In this document: positions 53,136 through 61,255 of the stretch, one piece after another
How the letters are laid out: each line of letters opens with the position of its first letter
Numbering within the stretch: the stretch's first letter is position 1
Source of the DNA: CAVPTL01 sp963708725
GTDB lineage: Bacteria > Actinomycetota > Thermoleophilia > Gaiellales > JAICJC01
Direction of reading: 5' to 3'
Length of the DNA stretch: 64,000 nucleotides
Assembly: GCA_963708725.1 (NCBI GenBank)
Contig: CAVPTL010000008.1
Location: 248,001-312,000 of the forward strand
The notes under the pieces: generated by a model
The model's database searches: none
What the model was told of the DNA's origin: nothing
The model's input: the letters and a program-made list of their open reading frames with translations, nothing else
Program-made: the position numbers and the translations under genes

Positions 53136-53537
53136 TCACGCCGAGGCCAGTGCTTTTGCCTTCAGTGAGTCGTATTCGGCCTGAGTGATCGCGCCGCTGT
53201 CCAGCAGCTGCTTCGCCTTCTCGATGTCGGCCGTGGCGCTCGGCGGTGCCACCGACCGGATGTGCTCATCGAGTTGCTGCTGTGCCGCCTGTTGCTGCTT
53301 CATGGCGCGTTCGGTCATGCCGTTGTGGTTTGCGATCAGATATACGAACACGCCCAGGTACGGGAGGATGATCACGAAGATCATCCACGCCACTTTCGTA
53401 ACGCCGCTGGCGTCGTGCCTTCGGAAGAGGTCGGAGAAGACGGTGATCAGAAGCCAAAACCAGATGATCCACGCAAAGAACACCGCCATCGTCCACAGCA
53501 CCGAGAAGAACGGTGGGTAGTCCGAGAGAATCGTCAT
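53136..53537 (-). CDS. membrane protein with PLDc_N and SHOCT domains
   Basis: 133 residues. Two membrane helices (VLWTMAVFFAWIIWFWLLITVF; WMIFVIILPYLGVFVYLIAN) in PLDc_N order, then a Gln-rich coiled stretch (MKQQQAAQQQLDEH) and a C-terminal SHOCT motif (IEKAKQLLDSGAITQAEYDSLKAKAL). Such proteins are common in Actinobacteria; role unclear, possibly stress related. ATG 53537 follows an AAGGAGTACG-type ribosome site. Confidence 0.85.
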   Translation of the reverse strand: MTILSDYPPFFSVLWTMAVFFAWIIWFWLLITVFSDLFRRHDASGVTKVAWMIFVIILPYLGVFVYLIANHNGMTERAMKQQQAAQQQLDEHIRSVAPPSATADIEKAKQLLDSGAITQAEYDSLKAKALASA

Positions 53538-53646
53538 TCACGTACTCCTTTTCCGCTGGAGAAAAGCCGAGCGAATTCGGCCGTTACCCGTAGAGTCGCA
53601 CGGGCCTCGGGCGGACGCAATGAGTTTCACCCGTATCGGGCAATCC

Positions 53647-54150
53647 CTAGATCGTCTTGGGCGTGGCAAAGGCTGTGAGCGTCGCCGCACCAGGGACGAC
53701 GTCCGCCCAGGCGCCCTCACCGAGGTCGAGCGCCGCAAACGCGCAGGTCGGAAACTTCGCGCTGAGCTGATCGAGGGCGGCGCCCGTCGCTGCCAGACCG
53801 ATCGCGAGATCCTCGAGACCCGGGTTATGGCCGATCACGAGCACCGAGCCCACCGAGTCGGGCACGCGCTGGATCCGCTCGAGCAACTCGCTCGCTGAAG
53901 CTCCGTAGATCCCGTCTTCGATCACCACTTCGGCATCGCCGAGAGCCGGACTGACGAGATCGAGCGTCTGGCGCGTGCGCACCGCCGAGGAACACAGCAC
54001 CAGCTGCGGCTGCACGCCGACGCCCTCCAGATACGACGCCATTCGTTCGCCGTCGCGCAGCCCACGTGGCGCCAACGGGCGTTCGTGGTCGGTGAGCGCC
54101 ACGTCGTCCCAGGCCGATTTCGCATGGCGGAGGAGGTAGAGCGTGCTCAT
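53647..54150 (-). CDS. SixA-like histidine phosphatase
   Basis: 167 residues, histidine phosphatase superfamily, SixA group. Catalytic LLRHAKSAW (RH at 8-9), CSSAVRTRQT arginine, Glu in IEDGIYGAS and the second His in VLVIGHNPGLE. It dephosphorylates phosphohistidine on signalling proteins in E. coli; here the target is unknown. Divergent from the 54225 gene, 74 bases apart. Confidence 0.9.
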   Translation of the reverse strand: MSTLYLLRHAKSAWDDVALTDHERPLAPRGLRDGERMASYLEGVGVQPQLVLCSSAVRTRQTLDLVSPALGDAEVVIEDGIYGASASELLERIQRVPDSVGSVLVIGHNPGLEDLAIGLAATGAALDQLSAKFPTCAFAALDLGEGAWADVVPGAATLTAFATPKTI

Positions 54151-54224
54151 GGCCTGATATTAGGGCCTAGGCCCGTTTCCGCATCACAGCCAACGGGTAC
54201 CCCACCCGCGAGGAGGTGGTGGGC

Positions 54225-54701
54225 ATGCAGCGACCAGAACCGATCAGCACATATCTGAACGATCACCTGAGCGGATCTGCCGGCGCTCTTGACCTACTTT
54301 CGACGCTGCGCGGACACGCCCACTCTGGCGAGTTTCGTGCCGATCTCAACAACGTCGCGACCGAGATCGAAGAGGATCGCGCGACGCTACTCGACATCAT
54401 GAAGTTGTTGAACGTCGCCCCGGGCTCGCTGAAACAGGCCGGCGCGCGGATCGGCGAGAAGCTCATGCGAGCCAAATCAAGCAACATCGTCACAGGCGAT
54501 GAGGATCTCAGCCGGCTGCTCGAACTCGAAGCTCTGTGCATAGGTATCGCCGGAAAAAAGGCGGGCTGGCTGGCGCTGGAAGCTGCAGGCCACAGCGCCC
54601 TTGCCACCGTCGACTTCGACCGCCTGATCAAGCGCGCCGACGCACAGCGCGATCGCATGGAAACCCACCGGCTCGAAGCGGCAATCGCAGCGCTCGGCTA
54701 G
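54225..54701 (+). CDS. helical hypothetical protein (ferritin-like bundle)
   Basis: 158 residues from ATG 54225, placed by an AGGAGG site eight bases upstream; the nearer GTGs are too close to it. Composition and heptad pattern suggest a four-helix bundle (ISTYLNDHLSGSAGALDLLSTL; ATEIEEDRATLLDIMKLL; LLELEALCIGIAGKKAGWLALE; DFDRLIKRADAQRDRMETHR). Spaced Glu/His residues recall ferritin-like proteins, but I do not see a full metal site. Function unknown. Confidence 0.6.
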   Translation: MQRPEPISTYLNDHLSGSAGALDLLSTLRGHAHSGEFRADLNNVATEIEEDRATLLDIMKLLNVAPGSLKQAGARIGEKLMRAKSSNIVTGDEDLSRLLELEALCIGIAGKKAGWLALEAAGHSALATVDFDRLIKRADAQRDRMETHRLEAAIAALG

Positions 54702-54799
54702 TACCGCTTCCCTTTCGCGAAGCCACCGAAGGCGACCAGGCCGATGAGGGCGACAACGATGCCCGCGATCACGCTCCAGAGGATCGCCTCGAGTTCATC
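54698..54799 (-). other. possible small membrane segment in shifted frame after the nickel permease
   Basis: Directly after the permease stop the minus strand reads, in the +1 frame, DELEAILWSVIAGIVVALIG then LVAFGGFAKGKRY and a stop: one strong membrane helix with a basic end. No start codon precedes it in that frame. The permease ends in a run of five G; with four G the frame would run from MVEGG straight into this segment. Either a short overlapping protein, a C-terminal extension lost by an indel, or chance. Confidence 0.3.
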
Positions 54800-55886
54800 C
54801 CCCGCCTTCGACCATTTCGCCCCAGCGTTCCTCGATGCGCGCTTTCTTCCATACGAGCACCGATACCGCCCAGGTGACGACGAACGCGGCCACGATGGCG
54901 TAGCCGATGTGGCCGAAGTCGAGGTTGTTGAGCCAGTCCCAGAAGCCGCCGGTGAGCCCGAACTTGGCGGAGAGCACCTGTAGCAGCTCGATCGTTCCGA
55001 TCAAAAGCGCCACGGTCACCGAGAGAGTGGTGACGGTGATGTTGTAGTAGATCTTTCGGATCGGGTTTGAGAACGCCCAGCCGTAGGCCTGGCTCATGAA
55101 TGCGCCGTCTGCGGTGTCCATCAGCGACATTCCCGCCGCGAACAGGATCGGCAGTGAAAACACCGCCAGGAACGGGACGTTGTGTGTGGCGACTCCGGCC
55201 GAGATCGCCAGCAATCCGACCTCGGTGGCCGTGTCGAATCCGAGTCCGAAAAGGATGCCGAGGGGATACATCTTCCAGCTTGCGTTGATCCGCTGGGAGA
55301 GCTTGCCGAGGTAAAAGCGGCTCATCAGGCCGCGGTCGAGCAGGCGCTTGTCGAGCTGCTCTGCGTCATGTGCGCCGGTGCGCATCTCAAAGAAGATGCG
55401 CAGGATGTCGACCAGGACGATCAGGTTGAGGATGCCGATGATCCACAGAAAGGTGCCCGAGACGCTCGCACCGATGTAGCCACCGTAGTTTTGAAACTCC
55501 GGGATGCGCGAGTTGACGGTCTTGGCGGCGAGTGCCAGACCCGCTGCGAGGGAGAACACGATCGTGGAGTGACCCAGCGAGAAGAAGAAGCCGACACCAA
55601 GTGGGCGCTGGCCGTCTTGGAGCAGCTTGCGGGTGGTGTTGTCGATCGCCGCGATGTGGTCGGCATCGAACGCGTGCCGCAGACCAAACGTGTAGGCCAG
55701 CGTGCCCAGCCCCGCCATCGCGGGATTGCCATGGGAGTAGTACAAAAACAGTCCCCAACCGAGCGCGTTGAGCCCAAAGATCGCCAGGCCAAACAGCGAC
55801 AGCCTGACCCACTCCGCCGGCGACAGCGTCCTCGTCCAGCCCAGCCACGCGGGCAACCGAGCGTGAGTCGAAACGGGAACAGCCAT
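54795..55886 (-). CDS. HoxN/NixA-family nickel permease
   Basis: 363 residues, eight predicted helices. Nickel signature HAFDADHIAAIDN in helix 2 (about residues 70-82), then FSLGHSTIVFSLAAG and LGFDTATEVGLLAIS. It would feed nickel to the hydrogenase active site assembled by the hyp genes. ATG 55886 with a GAGGAG ribosome site; a few extra upstream codons are possible. It follows the Fur-family gene by 17 bases, so nickel uptake and regulator are linked. The end of the gene may be frameshifted (see the 54698 entry). Confidence 0.9.
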   Translation of the reverse strand: MAVPVSTHARLPAWLGWTRTLSPAEWVRLSLFGLAIFGLNALGWGLFLYYSHGNPAMAGLGTLAYTFGLRHAFDADHIAAIDNTTRKLLQDGQRPLGVGFFFSLGHSTIVFSLAAGLALAAKTVNSRIPEFQNYGGYIGASVSGTFLWIIGILNLIVLVDILRIFFEMRTGAHDAEQLDKRLLDRGLMSRFYLGKLSQRINASWKMYPLGILFGLGFDTATEVGLLAISAGVATHNVPFLAVFSLPILFAAGMSLMDTADGAFMSQAYGWAFSNPIRKIYYNITVTTLSVTVALLIGTIELLQVLSAKFGLTGGFWDWLNNLDFGHIGYAIVAAFVVTWAVSVLVWKKARIEERWGEMVEGGG

Positions 55887-55903
55887 GATCTCCTCCTCTC
55901 TCC

Positions 55904-56383
55904 TCAAACCGTCGACGCCACGAGATTCTCAGCCGCACAGTCGGGGCACACTCCCGTGATGGGAATATGCGTAAACCGCGCGTGGTACCCAAACCGCTCG
56001 CGGATCTCGCGCCGAACCGGTTCGAGCTCTGCCGGCGAAACCTCTTTCACGGCACCGCAGCATTCGCATGTGAGGTACTCGCGGCCCCCTCCGGCCGCGA
56101 TCGCATAGCGGCCAGGGCCATGGCCGAGATGCACGTGTCGCACCAGCCCCAACGCTTCGAGCGTCTCGAGGTTTCGATACACCACCGACAGATCCAGTGG
56201 CGTCGACCGTCCGCCAAGGCCGTCGGCAAGCTCCTCCGCCGTTACCGGCTCCGCGGCCATAAACAGGCCGTGGAGCACGACCCGGCGCGGCGACGAGACG
56301 CGCAGCCCCCGCTCGCGCAGTACGGCAATCGCCTCCTCCAACGTCGAAAACCGGGCGGTCGCGATGGCGTTCGACTGGGTCAC
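55904..56383 (-). CDS. Fur-family metalloregulator (possible Nur)
   Basis: 159 residues from GTG 56383. Winged helix: VLRERGLRVSSPRRVVLHGL and LDLSVVYRNLETLEALGLVRHVHLG. Dimerisation domain with CECCGAVKEV and CPDCAAENL (structural zinc Cys pairs) and the His-rich FGYHARFTHIPITG sensor loop. Adjacent to the nickel permease and in the hydrogenase island, so a nickel-responsive Nur-type repressor is plausible; Fur or Zur are alternatives. The upstream frame continues into the small-subunit gene; no better start is evident. Confidence 0.8.
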   Translation of the reverse strand: MTQSNAIATARFSTLEEAIAVLRERGLRVSSPRRVVLHGLFMAAEPVTAEELADGLGGRSTPLDLSVVYRNLETLEALGLVRHVHLGHGPGRYAIAAGGGREYLTCECCGAVKEVSPAELEPVRREIRERFGYHARFTHIPITGVCPDCAAENLVASTV

Positions 56384-56435
56384 GCCGGGAGAGTTCCACA
56401 GCTGCGAGCGAGTCGCAACTACGAGGTGCTTCCGA

Positions 56436-57470
56436 TTACCGCGGTTGGTAGCCGCTCGTGAGCCGTGCGCCACGGCGGCGCCAAGCCGGCTCCACGTCGA
56501 ATGTGCGGCGAATGCGACGGTCGCGCAGATACTTCACGAACGGACCGTGCCCGAATCTCGCCGTCCGCGCGTACATGCGCGCGCCGGCATCGGGCTCGAC
56601 AAAAGGCATGTACTTGTCGGGAAATCCCGGCATCGTGCACGCCATGCAAATACCCCCGACGTTCGGGCAGCCACCAACGCCGTTCACCCAGCCGCGGATC
56701 GGCACGTTGCACTTGACGACCGGGCCACTGCACCCAAGCTTCACCAGGCACCGGCCGTCTCCATAACTCTCAGAGAACTGGGCGTGCTCGGCGAACCCCG
56801 CGCGGTCGCAGCCCTCGTGCACCGTGCGGTCGAAGATTCGTCGCGGCCGGCCCTGGTCGTCGAGCTCGAGCGCCGGCGCCGCCCCCACCACGTGAAGGGC
56901 GAGGGACAGAAGCGTCTCGGTGATGTTGTCGGGCTGGACCGGACATCCGGGAAGATTGACGATCGGGACTCCGAGTCGCGACACCCAGTCGTGCCCCAGG
57001 TAATCGCGGAGGCCCATCGCGCCGGTCGGGTTGTTGCGCATGGCGGGTATGCCCCCGTAGGCAGCGCAGGTGCCCAGCGCGAGCACGATCGCCGACCGGG
57101 GGGCCAGCCGGTCGATCCACGAGTTCGTGAGGATCGGCTGTCCGGTCGCCTCATCGACACCCATGCCGGCCCAATGCCCCTCGCCATTGATGTCCTCATT
57201 CGGTAAGGCTCCTTCAAGCACGAGAATGAAGGGGTCGAGGTTGCCTTGCTCGGCGTCTATGAACGCGCGCATGAACCCGGCTCCGGTCTCGAACGCAAGC
57301 ATCGGGTTGTAGAGCACGATCGGAGGCATTCCCGGCATCGCCCCGCGCAGCAGATCCTCGAGGCTTGGGCTCGTCGCCGCGGTCATCGCCACCGAATCGC
57401 CGTCGCAGCCGAGTCCTCCGGTGATCCAGATCACGCTCACCGGCCGGCTTCCGGTGGCGGGCGATGTCAC
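56436..57470 (-). CDS. [NiFe]-hydrogenase small subunit, copy 1
   Basis: 344 residues. Iron-sulfur Cys motifs intact: GGLGCDGDS near 19-26 (with the Asp of the three-Cys-one-Asp proximal cluster described for actinobacterial-type enzymes), LGTCAAYGG, LPGCPVQPDN, HEGCDRAGF, VKLGCSGPVVKC and GGCPNVGGICMACTMPG. No Tat leader. It matches the group 1h/5 small subunit and is a paralogue of the 61256 gene next to the large subunit. GTG 57470 overlaps the Crp-like gene stop by four bases. No large-subunit gene lies next to this copy within the window. Confidence 0.9.
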   Translation of the reverse strand: MTSPATGSRPVSVIWITGGLGCDGDSVAMTAATSPSLEDLLRGAMPGMPPIVLYNPMLAFETGAGFMRAFIDAEQGNLDPFILVLEGALPNEDINGEGHWAGMGVDEATGQPILTNSWIDRLAPRSAIVLALGTCAAYGGIPAMRNNPTGAMGLRDYLGHDWVSRLGVPIVNLPGCPVQPDNITETLLSLALHVVGAAPALELDDQGRPRRIFDRTVHEGCDRAGFAEHAQFSESYGDGRCLVKLGCSGPVVKCNVPIRGWVNGVGGCPNVGGICMACTMPGFPDKYMPFVEPDAGARMYARTARFGHGPFVKYLRDRRIRRTFDVEPAWRRRGARLTSGYQPR

Positions 57471-58219
57471 GCGCTCGCCACCGTTCTGCGCGAGGCCGGG
57501 CCACCACCGGAAGGAGGACGGAGATGCGTGGTGCGCTCGATCAGCGCTTCCACATGGTCATCCAGGCTGCCGTGCAGATGCCAGTCACCGGCTTTGCCGG
57601 TCACCAGCCCAGCCTTGGCGAGGCGACTGAGGGCGTGCGAGATCGACGGCCGCTCGGCGCCCACGAGCTGACCGAGCAGCCGGTGGGTCAAGGGCAAGGT
57701 GAGCCGAAGTCCAGCGGGCTCCACCCGTCCCCAACGGGCGGCCAGATGCCACAGGATCAACACCAGCCTCACCTCCAGGCGCGGCTGGCAGGAGATCGCT
57801 CGGAGTACCGAGAGGTCGCCGGCTCTGCGCTCGGCGCGACGCAACAGCGCTTGAGCGATCTGTGGCCACGGCAGCACCCGCTGGGCGAAGTCGTCGTCAA
57901 GCAGCGCGAACCGAGTCGGTTGCAACGCCATCCAAGAACAGTCGCTCTCGACCATGTCGTCGACGCGAGTGGTGAGCGGCTGGAGCAGATCGCCCGACCC
58001 GAGCAGCTCGCTCACCGTGCGATCAGCGACGCGCGTGTGCGCCACCAGCAGACCGTCCAGTACCAGCAGGCCGGGCCCATGCCCCACCGAGGCCAGCCAC
58101 GGAGCGAGATCGCACCTACCCGGCCAGCTGTCGAGCAGCTTGGCGGTGGCGACCCGGCCGGCCCCCAGCCGCATGCGGACATCGAGCTCTTCTGCCAGGT
58201 CGTCGTCGGCATCGAGCAC
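57467..58219 (-). CDS. Crp/Fnr-like regulator next to the hydrogenase genes
   Basis: 250 residues from the first possible start, GTG 58219; a frame upstream adds ALWAY and more without any start codon, which suggests the true start is uncertain. N-terminal cyclic-nucleotide-binding-like barrel (LDADDDLAEELD typical of Crp start), C-terminal winged helix LTLPLTHRLLGQLVGAERPSISHALSRL followed by GLVTGKAGDWHLHG. Likely controls the hydrogenase operons through the paired sites at 58398-58439. Effector unknown. Confidence 0.75.
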   Translation of the reverse strand: MLDADDDLAEELDVRMRLGAGRVATAKLLDSWPGRCDLAPWLASVGHGPGLLVLDGLLVAHTRVADRTVSELLGSGDLLQPLTTRVDDMVESDCSWMALQPTRFALLDDDFAQRVLPWPQIAQALLRRAERRAGDLSVLRAISCQPRLEVRLVLILWHLAARWGRVEPAGLRLTLPLTHRLLGQLVGAERPSISHALSRLAKAGLVTGKAGDWHLHGSLDDHVEALIERTTHLRPPSGGGPASRRTVASA

Positions 58220-58397
58220 ATACGCCCACAGAGCCGGAGACTCCGGGCGCCGGGCGCCGGCGGAGAATTCCGACCACCGAGAGGATTCGCTCGTCTCATG
58301 ATTCCGGCGTTCGATAGGTATCGCCCCGCCTTCCCCAAGTTCCCCTGATGCTCCGTCGCGAGCATACCCACTCGGGCGCCATGGCGAACCAATTTTG

Positions 58398-58414
58398 CTG
58401 GTAATCAGGGTTAC
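58398..58414. promoter_or_regulatory. candidate Crp-type operator, site 1
   Basis: CTGGTAATCAGGGTTAC: half-sites GTAA and TTAC separated by six bases, the spacing of Crp/Fnr-family sites. It lies in the 298-base divergent region between the Crp-like gene and hypC, about 105-120 bases upstream of hypC. A close copy starts 25 bases further on. Confidence 0.5.
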
Positions 58415-58422
58415 ACGACAAC

Positions 58423-58439
58423 CTGGTAACCAGGCTTAC
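58423..58439. promoter_or_regulatory. candidate Crp-type operator, site 2
   Basis: CTGGTAACCAGGCTTAC, 14 of 17 bases identical to site 1 and shifted by 25 bases. Extended half-sites GGTAA and TTACC flank six bases. The shared core GTAA-N6-TTAC makes this pair the best candidate target of the adjacent Crp-like regulator. Confidence 0.55.
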
Positions 58440-58517
58440 CGCGTTCCAAAACGGGCCCCGACGGTGGTGATAGAAACAGATCGGTTCAGAGTTTCCCAGC
58501 AGAAAGAGGCTCGCCGC

Positions 58518-58793
58518 ATGTGTCTGGCCATCCCGGGGCAGATCGTGGAAGTCGTCGACGATGAGCGCCGTTTGGCGAGAGTCGATGTGGCGGGGGTTCG
58601 TCGAAACGTCAACATCGGACTGCTGGACATAGACGGCGGCGTCGGACCCGGCGACTGGGTGCTCATCCACGTCGGTTTCGCGATCTCGCAGGTGGACGAA
58701 GAAGAGGCGCGGGCGACCCGCGACCTGCTCGAACGAATGGGCGAGGACTACGAGCGAGAACTCGAAGAACTACGGGCCAGCGTGATCGAATGA
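58518..58793 (+). CDS. hypC: HypC, hydrogenase maturation chaperone
   Basis: 91 residues. Begins MCLAIPGQIVEVVDDERR, the invariant Cys2 start of HypC, which carries the Fe(CN)2CO unit between HypD and the large subunit. The C-terminal helix (ATRDLLERMGEDYERELEEL) is typical. ATG 58518 is fixed by the MCLAIPG start; the frame remains open further upstream. First gene of the plus-strand hyp/hydrogenase operon. Confidence 0.95.
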   Translation: MCLAIPGQIVEVVDDERRLARVDVAGVRRNVNIGLLDIDGGVGPGDWVLIHVGFAISQVDEEEARATRDLLERMGEDYERELEELRASVIE

Positions 58794-59032
58794 CATCCTC
58801 CCCGGCTCTCGTCTGCGGCTCGGATCACTGCATCACCTGCGGCGATGACGGCATCCCGATGGTGGTGCTCACGGTCGATGCGCGCGACGGACTCGCGACC
58901 TGCGCCGACGGCGACGGGGCACGGACGACCGTTGAGACCGCGCTGGTGGCGCCCGTGGCGATCGGAGATCAGCTGCTTGTTCATGCGGGAGTGGCGATCG
59001 TCGCACTCGACCCCGAGGAGGCGATCGCGTGA
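58790..59032 (+). CDS. second HypC-like/HupF-family protein
   Basis: 80 residues, divergent HypC-type fold: CGSDHCITCGDDGIPMVVL near the start, a Cys-x-x-Cys-rich variant, and DQLLVHAGVAIVALDPEEA at the end, matching the HypC/HupF barrel. The N-terminal MC of true HypC is missing. A pair of HypC types is found in some actinobacterial hydrogenase operons; its partner is not known. Overlaps hypC and hypD by four bases. Confidence 0.7.
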   Translation: MTSSPALVCGSDHCITCGDDGIPMVVLTVDARDGLATCADGDGARTTVETALVAPVAIGDQLLVHAGVAIVALDPEEAIA

Positions 59033-60144
59033 AGTTCGTCGACGAGTTTCGCGATCCAGCGCTCGGCCAGGCGGTTGCGGGCGAGATTCTGTCGCTGGTC
59101 GAACCCGGGCGCCACTACAAGTTCATGGAGGTGTGCGGTGGGCACACCCACTCGATCTACAAGTACGGGGTCGACGATCTGCTGCCGTCGAACGTCGAGC
59201 TCGTGCATGGCCCAGGGTGTCCGGTCTGCGTGATCCCGATGGGGCGGGTCGACGACGGGATCGCCCTTGCCCAGAACGAGGGCGTGATCTTCACCTGCTT
59301 CGGCGACATGATGCGAGTTCCCGGCGCGAACGGAACGCTGCTCGACGCCAAGGCCGCGGGCGCCGACGTACGCATGGTGTACTCACCACTCGACGCGCTT
59401 CGGATCGCAAAGGAAAACCCCGAGCGCGAGGTCGTGTTCTACGCGATCGGGTTCGAGACGACCGCGCCGTCGACCGCACTCACGCTCAAGCGCGCCCGGC
59501 TCGAGCGCGTCGAGAACTTCAGCTGCATGTGCAGCCATGTGACCATCGTGCCGCCCCTACGGGCCCTGCTCGAGTCACCGGATCTGCGCCTGGACGGGTT
59601 CGTCGGGCCAGGCCATGTCTCGACCATCGTCGGTGCCCGCCCATTCGAGTTCATCCCCGCCGACTACGGGAAACCGTTGGTCGTCGCCGGGTTCGAGCCC
59701 CTCGACATCCTGCAGTCGATCGCGATGATCCTCCGGCAACTCGCCGAGGGTCGCTGCGAGGTCGAGAACCAGTACAAGCGGGTGGTCCCGTACAACGGCA
59801 ACATCCGGGCGCTCGAGATCATGGCCGAGGTGTTCGAGCTGCGACCGCACTTCGAGTGGCGGGGTCTCGGATTCATCTCCCACAGCGGTCTGAAACTGTC
59901 GGAGGCCTACGCCGATCTGGATGCAGAACTGCGGTTCAGCGTCCCCGGCGTGCGAGTCGCCGATCCCAAGGCGTGCCAGTGCGGCGAGGTACTGAAGGGC
60001 GTGATCAAGCCGTGGGAGTGCAAGGTGTTCGGCACCGCCTGTACCCCCGAGCGCCCGATCGGCACCTGCATGGTCTCATCAGAGGGCGCATGCGCTGCGT
60101 ACTACAACTTCGGGCGGTTCGCACGCGAGCGCGAGGTGGTTTGA
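59029..60144 (+). CDS. hypD: HypD, hydrogenase maturation protein
   Basis: 371 residues. [4Fe-4S] protein that assembles Fe(CN)2CO with HypC. Conserved Cys: CGGHTHSIYKYG, GPGCPVCVIPMG, and the C-terminal cluster region CQCGEVLKGVIKPWEC with GTACTPERPIGTCMVS and GACAAYY. Also FYAIGFETTAPS. GTG start overlapping the HypC-like gene; its stop overlaps hypE. Confidence 0.95.
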   Translation: MKFVDEFRDPALGQAVAGEILSLVEPGRHYKFMEVCGGHTHSIYKYGVDDLLPSNVELVHGPGCPVCVIPMGRVDDGIALAQNEGVIFTCFGDMMRVPGANGTLLDAKAAGADVRMVYSPLDALRIAKENPEREVVFYAIGFETTAPSTALTLKRARLERVENFSCMCSHVTIVPPLRALLESPDLRLDGFVGPGHVSTIVGARPFEFIPADYGKPLVVAGFEPLDILQSIAMILRQLAEGRCEVENQYKRVVPYNGNIRALEIMAEVFELRPHFEWRGLGFISHSGLKLSEAYADLDAELRFSVPGVRVADPKACQCGEVLKGVIKPWECKVFGTACTPERPIGTCMVSSEGACAAYYNFGRFAREREVV

Positions 60145-61238
60145 TGGCTGATCCGGTCACGATCTCGGAGCGCGAGGCCAAGGTGCTGGGACTGATTGAG
60201 AACGTGCGCGGACGCCGGCCGCGGTTTCGTGATCCGCAGATCACGATGGCCCACGGCGCCGGCGGCAAGGCGACCCAGACACTGGTCGAAGGGCTGTTCG
60301 TGCCGGCGTTCGGTGGAGAGACGCTCGCCCGCATGGGCGATGCGGGCGAGGTGGTCGTCGACGGCGTCGGCTTGGCGATCACGACCGACTCCTACGTGGT
60401 CAAACCGCTGCGCTTCCCGGGAGGGTCGATCGGCGAACTCGCCGTCAACGGCACCGTCAACGATCTCGCGGTCTCTGGCGCCCGTCCGCTGGCATTGAGC
60501 GTTTCGCTCGTGCTCGAGGAGGGGTTGTCGGCTGACGACCTTCGGGCAGAGGTGGAGGCAATCGCCGGCGCGGCGGGGGCCGCTGGAGTCGAGATCATCG
60601 CCGGCGACACGAAGGTGGTCGAACGCGGCCATGCGGACGGGATGTACATCTGCACCACGGGACTCGGTCATCACGACGACCGCGCGTCACTCAGCCCTGC
60701 GGCCCTGCGGCCCGGTGACCGCATCCTCCTCTCTGGCGCGATTGGTGACCACGGGACTGCGATCATGCTGGCCCGCGGCGAGTTCGAGCTCGACGCCGAG
60801 ATCGAATCCGACACCTGTTCGCTGTGGCCGGCGGTCGACGCACTGCTCGATGCCGCGGGTACGGGGCTGCGGTGCCTGCGTGACGCCACCCGCGGTGGGG
60901 TTGCATCTGTCATGAACGAACTGGCCCGCGCTTCGGGGGTCGCGATGATCGTGCGCGAGGGCGCTGTCCCGGTGCGTCCGGCGGTCGCGGGCGCTGCGGA
61001 GATCCTCGGGATCGACCCGATGTACGTGGCCAACGAAGGCAAGCTGGTCGCGTTTGTTGAGCCCGGATCGGCGGACGCGGCTCTCGCGGCATTGCGAATG
61101 GTGCCCGGGTGTGAAGAGGCCGCTGAGATCGGCGAGGTGCGCACCGAACCTCCCGGAATGGTGCTGGTGGAGACGAGTTTTGGCGGTCGGCGGGTGATGG
61201 ACCAGCTGGTGGGTGACCCGCTGCCGAGGATCTGTTGA
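60144..61238 (+). CDS. hypE: HypE, hydrogenase maturation protein
   Basis: 364 residues. Makes the thiocyanate group at its C-terminal Cys; the protein ends PRIC exactly. AIR-synthase-like fold: MAHGAGGKATQTLVEGLF, TTDSYVVKPLRFPGGSIGELAVNGTVNDL (split here), GAIGDHGTAIML, RDATRGGVASVMNE. A long in-frame upstream extension overlaps hypD and is rejected. ATG 60144 shares bases with the hypD stop. Confidence 0.95.
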   Translation: MADPVTISEREAKVLGLIENVRGRRPRFRDPQITMAHGAGGKATQTLVEGLFVPAFGGETLARMGDAGEVVVDGVGLAITTDSYVVKPLRFPGGSIGELAVNGTVNDLAVSGARPLALSVSLVLEEGLSADDLRAEVEAIAGAAGAAGVEIIAGDTKVVERGHADGMYICTTGLGHHDDRASLSPAALRPGDRILLSGAIGDHGTAIMLARGEFELDAEIESDTCSLWPAVDALLDAAGTGLRCLRDATRGGVASVMNELARASGVAMIVREGAVPVRPAVAGAAEILGIDPMYVANEGKLVAFVEPGSADAALAALRMVPGCEEAAEIGEVRTEPPGMVLVETSFGGRRVMDQLVGDPLPRIC

Positions 61239-61255
61239 TCTGGAGAGGAGAGGGT

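Noticed and set aside
58845..60143. An in-frame upstream extension of hypE of more than 400 codons
   Set aside because: It overlaps the HypC-like gene and hypD in another frame and is Arg/Pro-rich; HypE starts normally at 60144.
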